64,000 nucleotides of DNA from Triops longicaudatus (taxonomy: Eukaryota > Arthropoda > Branchiopoda > Notostraca > Triopsidae), in NCBI GenBank assembly GCA_022885665.1, contig JAGQDJ010000202.1:558001-622000 (forward strand), in the 5' to 3' direction. The position numbers were made by a program, and so were the translations under genes. Positions 1-10,547 of this stretch are shown here, piece by piece; the stretch's first letter is position 1; the number at the start of each line of letters is the position of its first letter. The notes below the pieces were generated by a model. That model searched no databases. It saw only the letters and a program-made list of their open reading frames with translations, and was not told the DNA's origin.

Positions 1-848
1 AGTTTTATCCGGTTTCCCACTTATACTTTTTACATATGCTTACGTCGTAGAAGACGGCGGCCTCAACCCACTAAAGTAATTATAAAGGTCTTGCGAAAAA
101 CACTCCGCTTCAAGCTACAATTTGGACCACATTCTTGTGTATTGTTAGCCACACTTCGTCGACAAATAGAAATGCCACCGATGAAGGAAGTGTGATTTAG
201 GACAAGGATTGCGTAGTTTATTTTCGTACAAAAAAAAAAAAAAAAACAAGGCCATAAACTGACAGAAATGATCCCCTTAAGCATTAAAATGATGTTACGA
301 AAGAGACAGTCACTACAGTGGGCTTCTGTGGTCATGGTGGGCAATTAACGAAACACTTGGGAAGTAGTTAGGAGGGAAAAAATGAAGTTTTGACTAATAA
401 TGTCCTATACTACGGAAAGTCGTGATCTGCATTAGTCACACATCCTTTCCGGTTAATAATGGAAATGTTCGCTTCACATAATCATTTAATGTTTCAGAAG
501 GTCATCAGCAGAATCGCAAGCTTGATTAAACTCCTAATTTTCCAAATAATAGCCACACAAGCTTTTGTGACCAAACCAAATTTATCCCGCAAAAATAGTC
601 AACAAGCAAATACATCAGTAGGTAGACTTTGAGGCGACTTCTTTTGCATCAAATGAATGGAAGAAAACAGGATATTGCGTGGGCAATTTCGCAATAGCTA
701 TTTCTTATTTTTTGGCCAAAATTTTTACATTATTACTACCAAGGGGCTACCGAAAAAATGTCTAATAATTTTTTTTATCTGTTTCGCGCAAACAATTTCA
801 CTTTGGAGATCCCGTGAGTTAACTGTAAGCTCACTTAAGGACACTTTT

Positions 849-975
849 CCGACACGTGCAACGAACTAGGCTACCAAAGTTGAGGCATAAAAGGTGCACG
901 TACAATACGCGGTGAAAGCATACGTGCACCCTTAGTGACTCAATTTCTGTAGCCTTGTTCGGTTGCACACCTGAT
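849..975. repeat. Long imperfect inverted repeat (hairpin-forming)
   Basis: The arm at 869-902 pairs with 921-954 across an 18-nt loop (903-920). The ten bases next to the loop (GGTGCACGTA / TACGTGCACC) pair perfectly, and about 28 of 34 positions pair if G-U is allowed. Pairing continues outward with one bulge, where GTGCAAC-GAAC on the left meets GTTC-GGTTGCAC on the right, giving arms of roughly 50 nt. A transcript would fold into a hairpin of miRNA-precursor size, but the element could equally be a small foldback transposon. No duplicated target site was recognised. Confidence 0.6.
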
Positions 976-1854
976 CACGTAATGAACCCTTGACAAAAAA
1001 TTAGCGGGGAGCGGGAAATACCACGAAACTCACTGACTCATTGCATATAACAACCCTTACGATTCTATGGGTAGATCTTCCCGGTTAGAGTCAGGCTCTT
1101 TGACGTCACAAGGAGAAGTCGACATCAATACAAACGCTAGAAGCTAACTGCGAAACTACGGTTGCCACGCCTTTCTCACGTCAAAGGCTTTTTGAAAGCA
1201 ATCTCACACTCCTTGTCTGGCAAGCCTACAAGATCAGAACACACCGATGAAATTTCGACACCGTTATTAATCTCTGTGTGAACCTGCTTGGAATTATTAT
1301 AAGAAAAACTACACGTTTATAGTTTCGTGGGAAACACACGATCTGCAAACACACGGAAAAGTCCTTCAGTTCGGAATTAAACTGCAATGATTTTGTTATT
1401 GTTCTGTATCACCTCGGATAATGCAAATTTCGTGTTCTGAACTAGTCTGCAAAGTAAAAAAAAAGGAAAAAAAAAATAAAATAAAAAAAGAGGCTAACAC
1501 TAAGAACGCACACCGATGTATCTAGAAATTAAACTCCTACTGGCTTACCTTAATCTTATAGTTAAACCATAGCTTTAAATTTGGTTAAGAGTTAAGATAA
1601 AGTTATATATTAACGAGAGTCTGAGTTGTCAAAAATATTAATTAGTAAAACAGCTACACTGAAGCAATTTTGGAAAATACTTCATTAACGCTAAATGTTG
1701 ATATTCTGATTTGGTCTTTTACATTATGCCTTTCTTTAAAAAAAAACTTTTTAAAAAAATAATTACGTAAAAGACCCTAATCGGTTCATCTCCTTTTGTG
1801 GTTATGTTGCTTGAGAACGCCTTAAACTTTGAGAACACTTTTAATTAAGTATCT

Positions 1855-2190
1855 GAAATTGTTACGACAAAGTTTTTCCTACAAAATGCTGTGTAATAGT
1901 ATTGAATGGTTGACAATTGTCTACCGCCGTCAACAAGTCAAAATTTGAGGCTTCAGTTTTCAATTTAACTAAATTACTATTCAAAAATTTACATTTAGCT
2001 TATATGCAAAAGCTCAGTAAGAACTTCTCCGTTGCTACAATTTTGCAAATAACTTAGCTATGTTGGAGAAATCCTCCTTACAAGCTCCTCGTGTTATTAG
2101 TCATCAGAGTTGATTTACAATTTTCTACTTTCGTCAAAAGTTAAAACTTTTAGACTTCAATTTCAGCCTAACTAATTACCAGTAACTAAC
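1855..2190. repeat. Diverged tandem duplication, period about 205 bp
   Basis: A segment ending near 1983 recurs near 2126-2190. Both copies contain the ordered landmarks GTGT.A.TAG, then GTTGA.TTACAA or GTTGACAATTG, then CTAC..(C/T)CGTCAA, then AAAATTT or AAAACTTTT, then CTTCA(G/A)TTT, then CTAA. By eye the best-matching part is roughly 70% identical. The sequence resumed after the SINE at 2453 (ATTTAACTTTTGTATATGCA) resembles what follows copy 1 at about 1993, so the SINE appears to have landed inside the repeat. Confidence 0.45.
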
Positions 2191-2200
2191 TACCAGTGGC

Positions 2201-2272
2201 CCCCCGGTAGTATAGTGGTCAGTATCCCCGCCTGTCACGCGGGAGACCGGGGTTCGATTCCCCGTCGGGGAG
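2201..2272 (+). tRNA. tRNA-Asp(GTC)-like sequence, head of a SINE
   Basis: A full cloverleaf can be drawn: D region, anticodon stem CCCGC/GCGGG around loop CTGTCAC (anticodon GTC), T arm CGGGG-TTCGATT-CCCCG, and discriminator G at 2272. The A box TAGTATAGTGG (2208-2218) and B box GGTTCGATTCC (2251-2261) are intact. Two features argue against an ordinary tRNA gene. Position 1 is C opposite A72, where animal tRNA-Asp has a U-A pair. There is also no Pol III terminator after the tRNA; the first TTTT is at 2459-2462. It may still be predicted as tRNA-Asp by covariance models. Confidence 0.6.
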
Positions 2273-2452
2273 GCTTTACCCAGCCTTGCAGTTGGGAACA
2301 ACTACATACCGGTCCCAAGCCCGGATAAATGGGGAGGGGTGAGGAAAGAAATAGCAAACTACCTCACTATTCTGCTGAAATACCTTATGGATCAAGATCC
2401 ATAAAGTGGCCGAAAGTCGACTTCGACTAAATGGCAAAATCATCATCATCAA
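2201..2452 (+). mobile_element. tRNA-Asp-derived SINE with (ATC)n tail
   Basis: Downstream of the tRNA-like head is an unrelated body of about 180 bp containing a GGTCCCAAGCCCGGATAAAT block (about 2310-2330). I remember this type of block from the shared 3' regions of LINE/SINE families but cannot verify it here. Near the 3' end are two perfect short hairpins: TTATGGATC-AA-GATCCATAA (about 2383-2403) and AGTCG...CGACT (about 2415-2429). A short CATCATCATC tail ends near 2450 and the first TTTT follows at 2459. This order (Pol III promoter, body, 3' stem-loops, simple-repeat tail) is the standard SINE layout. No clear target-site duplication was found. Confidence 0.7.
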
Positions 2453-5400
2453 TTTAACTTTTGTATATGCACTAAGCATATATAAAAACTCCCTAAAAGG
2501 TCCTACGAGTCAATCAACTTCATTCAACCAAAATTCATGCAACCAAACTTGTAGAATTTAAACACAATCAGATTACGATAATCTTACAACAGATGAGGGC
2601 CAAACCCTGTATCCGCAACAGTCGAAGCAGTCAAGCTACCCACTATGGGCACCGACTCTTCCGGAAGTGAAACACCCTATTCGCGAGTACCTAGAATTCC
2701 CCAAATTCTTCAGCTTCGCCTTACCATACTACGGATTCCAGACAAGTTCGTGCAACACAAGAATCTAAAAAGTGAGAAGGACGAGAGCCAGTAGGAACGG
2801 GTTTTTTATCATGTTAAAAAAGTATGGAGATTGCAAAACTGCAAATTCCAAGCCTTTTCGCCAGTCATGTTCGGACATGGCACAAAGCAACGGAACGAAT
2901 TTTAAAATTACAGTTCCGCCTTTACTCCGCTGTCCTAGAATATGAATACTAGAATACTACGTTCACATTTGTCAAGGTTTATTCGCACTACTGCTTTGCT
3001 TTTATTAAACAAATGCATAAATTAAACTGAAACGTGAAACTGGTCCTGTGCAACATAGTAAAAATGCGCCATTGGCTATAAATACCTTCGTTGAGAAAGA
3101 GTATAAGGCCTTTGAGATGTTCCTCATCTGATGGTGTTACGTGTCAATGGAGTAACTCCTGTCCCCTTCGACATACCAGCAGCACATTATCCTAAAGTAG
3201 AGATTGTGCTGCAAAGCATAAAGAAATGCAACTTACTGAATAAATATTCCTAAAAGTACAATCAATTACGCACCAACGCTCATCAGGATCTCAAACAAAT
3301 AATGCATTTAAAAGCCATTATGTCGTTCGTTTTATCAACATATCATATTCTTCATTGAAAGATGAGACGAGTTACATTGAATTGCTTTATTACGTGTACT
3401 GCCCATTTTTTCTTTATTTTTTCCAGGCAAAATTATAATATACCGCCGTTTTTAGTGTGCCAATGAATCAATCGCTGCAAGAATTACCCATTACGAATAG
3501 TTATTTCGGAATATGTGCTTACATCAGTTTGAAAACCTTTCGTCAGAGGTTCAGTTTATCTGACAAAGTTTGTGATTTAAGTTACGAAAATTAGCTGCAT
3601 GTTAATAAACTAGAAATTAATTTTCTTTTTAATGCTTACCGCGTTTCGCATAGTGCTGACTTACACTGCGATGACTTGCACCTTCTCTCGACTGAAGAGA
3701 AAAAACCCCCCCAAAATGGGTTCCCCTTATTTAGCTCACTTTTTCACTTCGTATTGCACATCTATTTCTCAACATTACTATGGTGATGAATCAAGCCTCA
3801 ATTGGCCTCCCTAGTTGGTAATTTTCGTGATATCAAACGGGAGTAAGTTAACGAGTACTTCATCCACCCTAGTTCCAACCACCTTCACTTGGAACCCCCG
3901 GGTCTGGCCTTAATCGAAACGAAAATGGCTGGCTTACGTGGCTGTCGTCAAGTCAATTCAGTGAATGAGAATTGTGAAAACGAGAAGGGGAAAATGCCCG
4001 CGCTTCAGAAATGATAAAAAAGCAAAATAAACAGTCAATCGACGGACAAGTATAAAGTCTGGTAGCTCCTCCAGTAACAACCAGTTTATTCGAAATCTTC
4101 CTGTCCTTCGTCAACGCACTTGATCCCCTTGCTTCTAGGGAAGTCCCGTGTCCGTTTTTTGAAAGCCAACAGACGCCATTCAACCTTCGCTGTATCGTAA
4201 GTAAAAAACCTTTAAAGTACTTGGACCGAGTCCAGTTTTCTTTTTATTGTTAAATTTTGCTGCTTTACGTACTTGTCCATACGGAATTTTAATCCACGAG
4301 AACAAACCTGTTTCTAAGATGCTCTCAGAGAAACTATGACGTTAGAAGGGGTTTTTGGGATGCTGTTTGTGACGTCGTGGACGATTGTTAAGAATTAAAA
4401 AGAAAGGTTAAGATTTCTCTAGGAAAGGCGTGACTTTGGTAGATCCTTACGTAAGCTTTTGCCGAGTCATTTTTCATTCAAAACGGAAGTGGCCGCAAAT
4501 TGGACTGAATCTCCTCTCGGCATTAAGTGAGATGATGTCATTGTGCAGCATCAGGTAACAATGCACCGAGAGACCTTTTCATTATATCCGGTACTTCTTT
4601 TTTATTTCTTCCTTCACGTGTCTGCTTTCCTGCCACTGTCACAGAGCGTGATTCATGAGTTGGGAAAGGAACAGCGTAATGAGCTTAATTGCCGCTACTG
4701 TGCAAAGAAAATTACGTATACAACAGCTTGTCTTAATTCCGAAAGCCCTATTAAAAGTACCACAGACTAGTAGACCTTCTTTGAGCAAGCATCTTCATCT
4801 ATGAAAGAAGAGAAAAAACCAGATCAGAGCTCTTGCATCCAGCAAGCTGCTTTCTTCTTACTCTCAAGGAAAAAAGAGATCATCTGCATAATGTGGGGCT
4901 GTTACTTTAACTGTTTTTTCCTTGTCAACAATGGCACGGACTCGAACTGAATTTTAAGTTCGGAGAGTTCAGGTCAAAAACAATTATTTTTTTCTCAGGC
5001 TTCAAATCTCGTCATTCCCTCGTGTTGTGTTTATTTAGCAGAATTTCAACCGGTTTTATGCGAGTAAAATATTCAATTTCTGTAATTCAATAACAGAAGT
5101 TAGACGATTTCAGGTTACTGCAATTTTATGAAACTAAATATTTGAAATATTCATCCGCTATTTTTCAAAATCTTACATACAAGATTAAGTGTACAACTAC
5201 CTTGTTCACAATCTTTGCAAGGCCGTTCAACGAATCTTTACATTTACAAAGAGAGAAAAATCCAATTTTTTAGCCTGCATGGACTACTTTAGCTTTTAAG
5301 TCTTGGATATTAACCAGCTTCTTGTCGCTAAAAGCGGGTTATAAAAAATGCGAATGGACTGGATCTGTCACCCGTAAACTAGCTCCTTTAGAGTGTTCAT

Positions 5401-7147
5401 CTTCAAATCGAGCGCGTTCTACCACTTTCTCCTAAATACTTGTTATCAGGGCTGCTGCTGCTGTTGACGTGACATAAAATTCACATCTCTTGCTGTGACA
5501 GACGACAACTATTTTATTTAACTCAGTCAAATCGTTCCAGGTGGGCTTTTTTCCACCCTCAATTTCTTTCGTTTAATCAGGATTGTCTAACAATAAGGGT
5601 ACCACTTTTTGCTTTTTTATTTTACGCAAAACAACCAAAATTCCGGAATTTAAAGTAAAGTTTCTCTTCATCATTGCCATTTCTTAAATAAACTACATTG
5701 AGGTCACAAAATAGCAAATATTTTACTCAATATCGCCAAACTAGATACAGAGTAAAAAGACACTAAAATTGATTTGGACAGTTAAATGAGCTTTCCACCC
5801 AGAATAAGATTCCTTAGATAGCTGTTCCTCTTCACAAAAAGACAAACGTCAAGTAAAAATGACTGGCAACGAGAAAAAGAAAGAAGTATACCAACTCTGA
5901 AACAGAAGTGCAATTAAACTAAATAATTAGGTTGTTTTCGTGACCCTGCACAGGAAATTGATGACTCTCGCAACACGAGGCAATGAGTCAATAAAAAACG
6001 GGGCAGTAATACATTTCCACCACTGTCTTCGATCCGCCATAATGAATCTTTCGCTCGCTTCCGGAGCAAAACAATGATCATTATATTTGTCTCTTTTCTG
6101 TTCCCATTCCCACAGCTTCCAGCGAGAATCTGTTGGCAATCTCGAAATTGTCTGGCCCTCTCATGGAAGAGGAACTTTTCTGTACCAACACCAAAACAGT
6201 CGACCCAACAAAAACAAAAACTTTTGGCACGAAGGTTCCAAAAATTTGTTTGTCTCTTTATTGGATTACAGTTGAAACCCCTCATCTCCCGACCCAGCTT
6301 GACCCTTTTACAGCTTCCCTTCTCCCCTTCACTACGGGAACCACATGGATGGTACCGTAACGTGTCGTTCACTACGTACTGTACCGTACACTCTCTTATT
6401 AAACACTTCGTAAGTTTCCTTTCTGGAAGAATTGTAAAAATTTACCAACGTTGATGGGGTCTCTGTCTTTCCTAAGTTCTAATAATAAATCTTACTGGTA
6501 CTAATGACCGATCCTTCCTTTATATGAACAAGTATGCAGGCCATTGTGCCTGGACAGTGTTTCTTTACTGAAATGTTATTTCTTCTTGTTGCTATTTTTC
6601 AAGCATTCATTCAAGAATAGCTAAATCTATCCCGAACCTTCACGCGAACTTGTCCCCTTCCTTTAAAAGGGACGATAAAGACTACCAATTCTTCAAACAA
6701 TCTAATTTTGGCTCATAAAGGAATGTATCTGATCTGTTTTTAGTCACGTTGATTATTTTAAGAGAAACTATGTTGGTTTTAAAATACCCCCACGACCCTA
6801 CTCCGGAAATTGCTTCTTAACATAACACCAAAAGAATGCCAATTCTTGAATATTTAGAAACGCCACTAAAAAGTGCATTCAACCTTTTTCTGGGAATAAA
6901 ACTGCCGAAGACAAGTAACACTCGATTTAGGTTGGCGATTGAAATCAAGCTCGCCTTTTCTGAAGTAATATTTCTGCAAATAGTGCGAAAAACATGCTCT
7001 CAAAGTAAACATGCGAGTGTCGGCTGTGACGTCCAACCGGAACGAAAAATTATCAAGATCTTCCCCGAGGATCAGAGAATAAAAAGAAGAGCGTTCATGT
7101 ACGCCCATGGGGGTCTCCTAACAGCACCACAGCGCTCTCCCGATCTG
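2453..7147. other. Long intergenic region, no gene recognised
   Basis: The stretch is AT-rich with scattered open frames that look accidental. One, at 4543-4770, has a leader-like hydrophobic N-terminus but no recognisable remainder. CRE-like TGACGTC motifs occur near 4370 and at 7026-7032; the second lies about 120 bp upstream of the ITP TATA box. Distal regulatory elements of ITP could lie here but nothing specific can be assigned. Confidence 0.5.
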
Positions 7148-7182
7148 TATAAAAGCTCGGGACAGCAGCGTGGTGAGCAATA
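7026..7182 (+). promoter_or_regulatory. Core promoter of the ITP gene
   Basis: A strong TATA box, TATAAAAG, lies at 7148-7155. Initiation is therefore expected near 7178-7182. A CRE-like TGACGTC lies at 7026-7032. The predicted start is followed by sequence ending in a good splice donor (CAG|GTATTT at 7330/7331), as expected for a non-coding first exon. Confidence 0.55.
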
Positions 7183-7330
7183 GTCAATGTGCCTGAGTTC
7201 GGACACTTGTTGCTCTTGCTCCACTCCTCTACTGCCATTTAGTGTAGTGTTAGCTCCATTAGTCACAATCGAGATTTATTACCGAAGTTATTGTTCTTCT
7301 CGCCGTACCTGTTGAACCCACAATATCCAG
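7179..7330 (+). other. Putative non-coding first exon of ITP
   Basis: The exon is bounded upstream by the TATA-directed start and downstream by the donor at 7331. An intron of about 864 nt would join it to the acceptor TTTGTAATTAG at 8184-8194, whose last base directly precedes the start codon. The ATG would thus be the first codon of exon 2. No ATG-initiated frame of note lies in the exon. Transcript data would be needed to fix its start. Confidence 0.45.
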
Positions 7331-8194
7331 GTATTTTACTCATAAATTTTTGCGCATTTTTCACGTATGAATTTGGATAATTAATTTCCAAGAAAGCAGC
7401 GACTAATACGCCATTTAGTAGAACAAAGGTACTTTACACAAAACTGGTGAAATTAGTGAAATCTGGCACAGTGTTGAAAAATGATCATTGCCTGCGTTAA
7501 ATAAGTTTTAACTAATTTCGTGGGAGTTTTTCGTAAAACAAAAGTGTTGGTGTATTTTTATGGGAACATCCTTAATTGGTCATAACAGAATTAGAACAAC
7601 CGCAAGTGTGTAATTCCATATTTCGTCAGGGATTTTCAGTTCAGTGCACTAAAAGATCCCCAGTAGTTATGAATAAAATGCAAAGCGCGAAAAACGTAAC
7701 ACTTTCTAAGAACTGGGCATTTACTTTTCGCACACACTGCACTTTGTTTTAACTGAAAACGTGACATCAAGCATTATTTCTAGTTGTTAAGGTGGATATA
7801 GTTTTCCATGCGGTTATTTATGCAAATACTTACAAAGATAGTTCACTTTTGCTGTTATTAGTATTAATGTCAAATATAGCCTAACCCTATGTACCATTTC
7901 GTGTTGCATTTTACCTATTTTGGTGCTCTAAATGGTAATGAAGACTTACGACCATGCTACGTTAAATAAAGGAACATGGATTTAATTGGACACAGCTTCG
8001 TTTCACACTACTTTGCACGTAAAAACGAACAGTTTTTCATTTTTTTAAAAGTAGGTGGGAGAATTTTTAATAGCATTAAGTAACGATAAATTTAAATAAA
8101 ATGAAAGTTTCGAAATATAAGGCGTTAAACGAAGATATGTTTAGCCGTTTTGCGGTAATTTGATGTGCGTCTCAAACTGTGAATTTGTAATTAG

Positions 8195-8813
8195 ATGTCG
8201 TCCTGCCGAAAAAACGTGATCGTCCCCACGATGTTGGTCTTGGCTCTCGTGGTAATTAGCAGCGTGCTACCGCGTTCAGACGCAGCATCTGTCCTATCAC
8301 ATCCGCTCAGCAAGCGTTCGTTTTTTGATATCCAGTGCAAAGGAGTTTACGACAAATCCGTCTTTGCTCGTTTGGACCGCGTTTGTGAAGATTGTTACAA
8401 CTTGTACCGTGATCCTGACTTACATTCGCTTTGCAGGTAAAAAAAAAAATCCTTGATATTAGCCCGCATCAAGGCTGTCATTACATTTCCTTAATTTAAT
8501 CCCCAAAAAATACCTAAATCTCGCGTAAGCAACTTCAAAGACAAGAAGGATTGAATAGGACCGACCACTAACCTTAAAATTTAGGTCACCTCGACTAACA
8601 ACCCGTCACGTTACCCACCGTACTTTCAAATGTGGTGGATAATGAGTTTCTGTTGTGTGGGTATTGTTGTAACCTTGAACTTATTTTGTACACAGGAAAG
8701 ATTGTTTCACCAGCAAGTATTTCAAAGGCTGTCTACAAGCTTTGGCCCTCGACTACAATGAAGACACGGTCAAAGACTGGATCAAGACTGTCCACGGAAG
8801 AGTCCCATTCTAA
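8195..8813 (+). CDS. ITP: ITP-like isoform (ITPL), non-amidated splice form
   Basis: This is the alternative product of the same gene, with coding exons 8195-8436 and 8696-8813 (360 nt, 119 aa). Exon 8696-8813 has acceptor TACACAG and restores the frame after CTTTGCAG|GTAAAA. It encodes KDCFTSKYFKGC, supplying the last two cysteines, and continues to WIKTVHGRVPF followed by TAA. No Gly-basic amidation signal is present, as in insect ITPL and crustacean long-form CHH peptides. Because this exon carries its own stop, including or skipping it decides between ITPL and ITP, which differ only after the fourth cysteine of the mature peptide. Confidence 0.92.
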
Positions 8814-9365
8814 TTTTTTTTTTACTTTAGGCCAAATTGATTAATCAAGCCAAGATGTTCTCTGATACTCAAAAAACGTAGGTAGTTTTTATTCCCGCCA
8901 AAACTAACCCGCCAAACGCCAGTATCTTACTAAATCTCCCGCGCAACGGAGCTTTGTTGCCCAACGCCACCGCCTACTAAGACTTTGGCGCCACCTTACA
9001 AAAACCGCATGGCTCACATTTCAACCGCTTTTAATTTTCGTTTCGAGAAAGCCATGTCAACACATTCTTGACTGCTTGCATGAATAGCGTAATTAGAGCT
9101 AATTAGTTTGCAAATGGGTAGGACATTTGGTTTCACTGACAAAACCAAAGTTACCCTGAATGATTAATCCTTTGCTGATTGCGATTTGCTGCTAACGTTT
9201 TTAAATGATGAATCAATCTGAGGGTTTTTACTTATTAGTTTATTATTTTTCCACAGGTCGAATTGTTTTGGTACATCCTTCTTCAAGGGGTGTGTGGAAG
9301 CGCTCTTACTACGAGAGGACGAAACCAAGTTTAATGACATGATTGACTTTCTCGGCCGCAAATAG
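8195..9365 (+). CDS. ITP: Ion transport peptide (ITP), amidated isoform
   Basis: This is a secreted neurohormone precursor of the CHH/ITP superfamily, which regulates ion and water transport. Coding exons are 8195-8436 and 9257-9365 (351 nt, 116 aa), skipping the exon at 8696-8813. A signal peptide (about residues 1-30) is followed by a short spacer ending in the dibasic site KR. The mature peptide starts SFFDIQCKGVYDKS and keeps the six cysteines that form three disulfides in the family. The last exon encodes RSNCFGTSFFKGCVEALLL and ends FLGRK-stop, a Gly-Arg-Lys amidation and processing signal. The ATG directly follows a splice acceptor, so the 5' UTR lies in an upstream exon. The family assignment is secure; the physiological role is by family analogy. 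Confidence 0.95.
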
Positions 9366-10506
9366 AAATATCTTCTATGTTTTATTTAACACTGATTTTC
9401 ACGAGGCCATCATTCCTATTTATTTGTCGTTGATTTCCCAATCTTTTCATTAAGAAGCACTCTCAATGAATCTAGTCAATTTGAATTTCTTTCGTTGTAT
9501 TATTTCTTTCATTGTATTATTTCTTTCATTCATTCTTCCACATTACTGAACATTTCCCCAGTGGCCCTTATATAAGAAATGCTTCTGTGAATAGTATTGG
9601 CTATAACTATCATTTACGGTTCCAATCTGTTGGATCAGATCATTAACTGTTTTGTGAGTCGTTTACAACATGGAGGGCAAAGATCTCACTACAATGAAGT
9701 TTTGAATGTTGTATTGCGAATCGAAACGAAAGCAATTCATTTCGTTTCGGTCTCCAAAGGTTTAAAGAAATATACATATTATATTTACGCCATAGACTAA
9801 CATCTTTCGTACTGACTTTAAGTGAACATTACAAGTGGCTTCTATACAGAAGACTCATGGTAGAAGTAACCATTTTAGTGAATTAGAGAGAAACTTCACA
9901 CGTTTCTGGCGCTAGCGATGTTTTTCATTTTTGAAAAATTTTCCAGTATGAACGAAGTACAATACTTCAAAGAAATAAAAAAAAAATGATTTCCAAGTTC
10001 TGCTTCATCAGAAGATCAGTGAGTTATTTCGAGAAGAAACTGTTAAAAATGACCGTCTCTTTCAACACCTAATAAGCGTCAAACTACGTTAACTAACGTA
10101 CCGTAAGGTAAATATGCGTTAAATTCTATCGCACAAACAGAAGTGCATAGGTCTAATAAAAATACTAGGACTTAGGTAGAAATTTTATTACGAAATCTTA
10201 CGGCTTGCAGCTGCGTCGAAACCGGTTGGGATTTTACTTTGTTAATGCCTTGGTAAATAATAATTAACAAAGTAACACCCTTCGTGTCGGTTCTGGGTAT
10301 TTTGGTGTGTATTTTCTTGTGAAAGACAGGGCAATTATGATAAGTATTCGAGTGACCTTTCTAAATGCTAAAGGTAATAAGAAATTCAACAGATTTCAGG
10401 TATACCTTCTGGCACATGTCGCAGTGTCTACTACGCATTGGACTTCAAAGCAATTTGGCAAATTAAAACACTCTTCACAAACAGGCGTGTACAGAGACGT
10501 GAATGC
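9366..10506. other. Intergenic between ITP and the first channel gene
   Basis: No gene was seen. A 17-bp unit TTGTATTATTTCTTTCA is repeated exactly at 9495-9511 and 9512-9528. A possible ITP polyadenylation signal AATAAA lies at 9974-9979, followed by an A-run. The open frame at 10307-10525 shows no family features and is probably accidental. Confidence 0.55.
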
Positions 10507-10542
10507 TATAAATCGCGTACCGTAGGATATTCGCCAGTCAGT
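10507..10542 (+). promoter_or_regulatory. Possible TATA/Inr core promoter of channel gene 1
   Basis: TATAAAT at 10507-10513 and an initiator-like TCAGT at 10538-10542 are spaced as in arthropod core promoters, giving a 5' UTR of only about 8 nt before ATG 10548. The alternative is that CGCCAG just before TCAGT is a splice acceptor. Genes 2 and 3 of this cluster each have an acceptor-like GCAG five bases before their ATG. Confidence 0.4.
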
Positions 10543-10547
10543 ACAAA

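Larger units (their letters stand above)
1..2200. other. Gene-poor AT-rich stretch
   Basis: No convincing gene was seen. Open frames are short, lack family resemblance and are interrupted by homopolymers, including an A-rich run near 1454-1490. A palindromic CRE-like TGACGTCA lies at 1101-1108. The long inverted repeat and the tandem duplication inside this stretch are listed separately. Confidence 0.6.

Noticed and set aside
4543..4770. 75-codon frame with leader-like hydrophobic N-terminus as a secreted peptide gene
   Set aside because: There is no recognisable mature part, no cleavage/amidation logic, no promoter and no family resemblance.
5914..6454. Overlapping frames on both strands around 6.1 kb as coding
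   Set aside because: Several frames are open on both strands of the same DNA with no domain features, which is typical of chance in a somewhat less AT-rich patch.
6836..7183. 115-codon plus-strand frame upstream of ITP
   Set aside because: It overlaps the ITP TATA box and start region and has no protein features. An antisense frame of similar length also exists.
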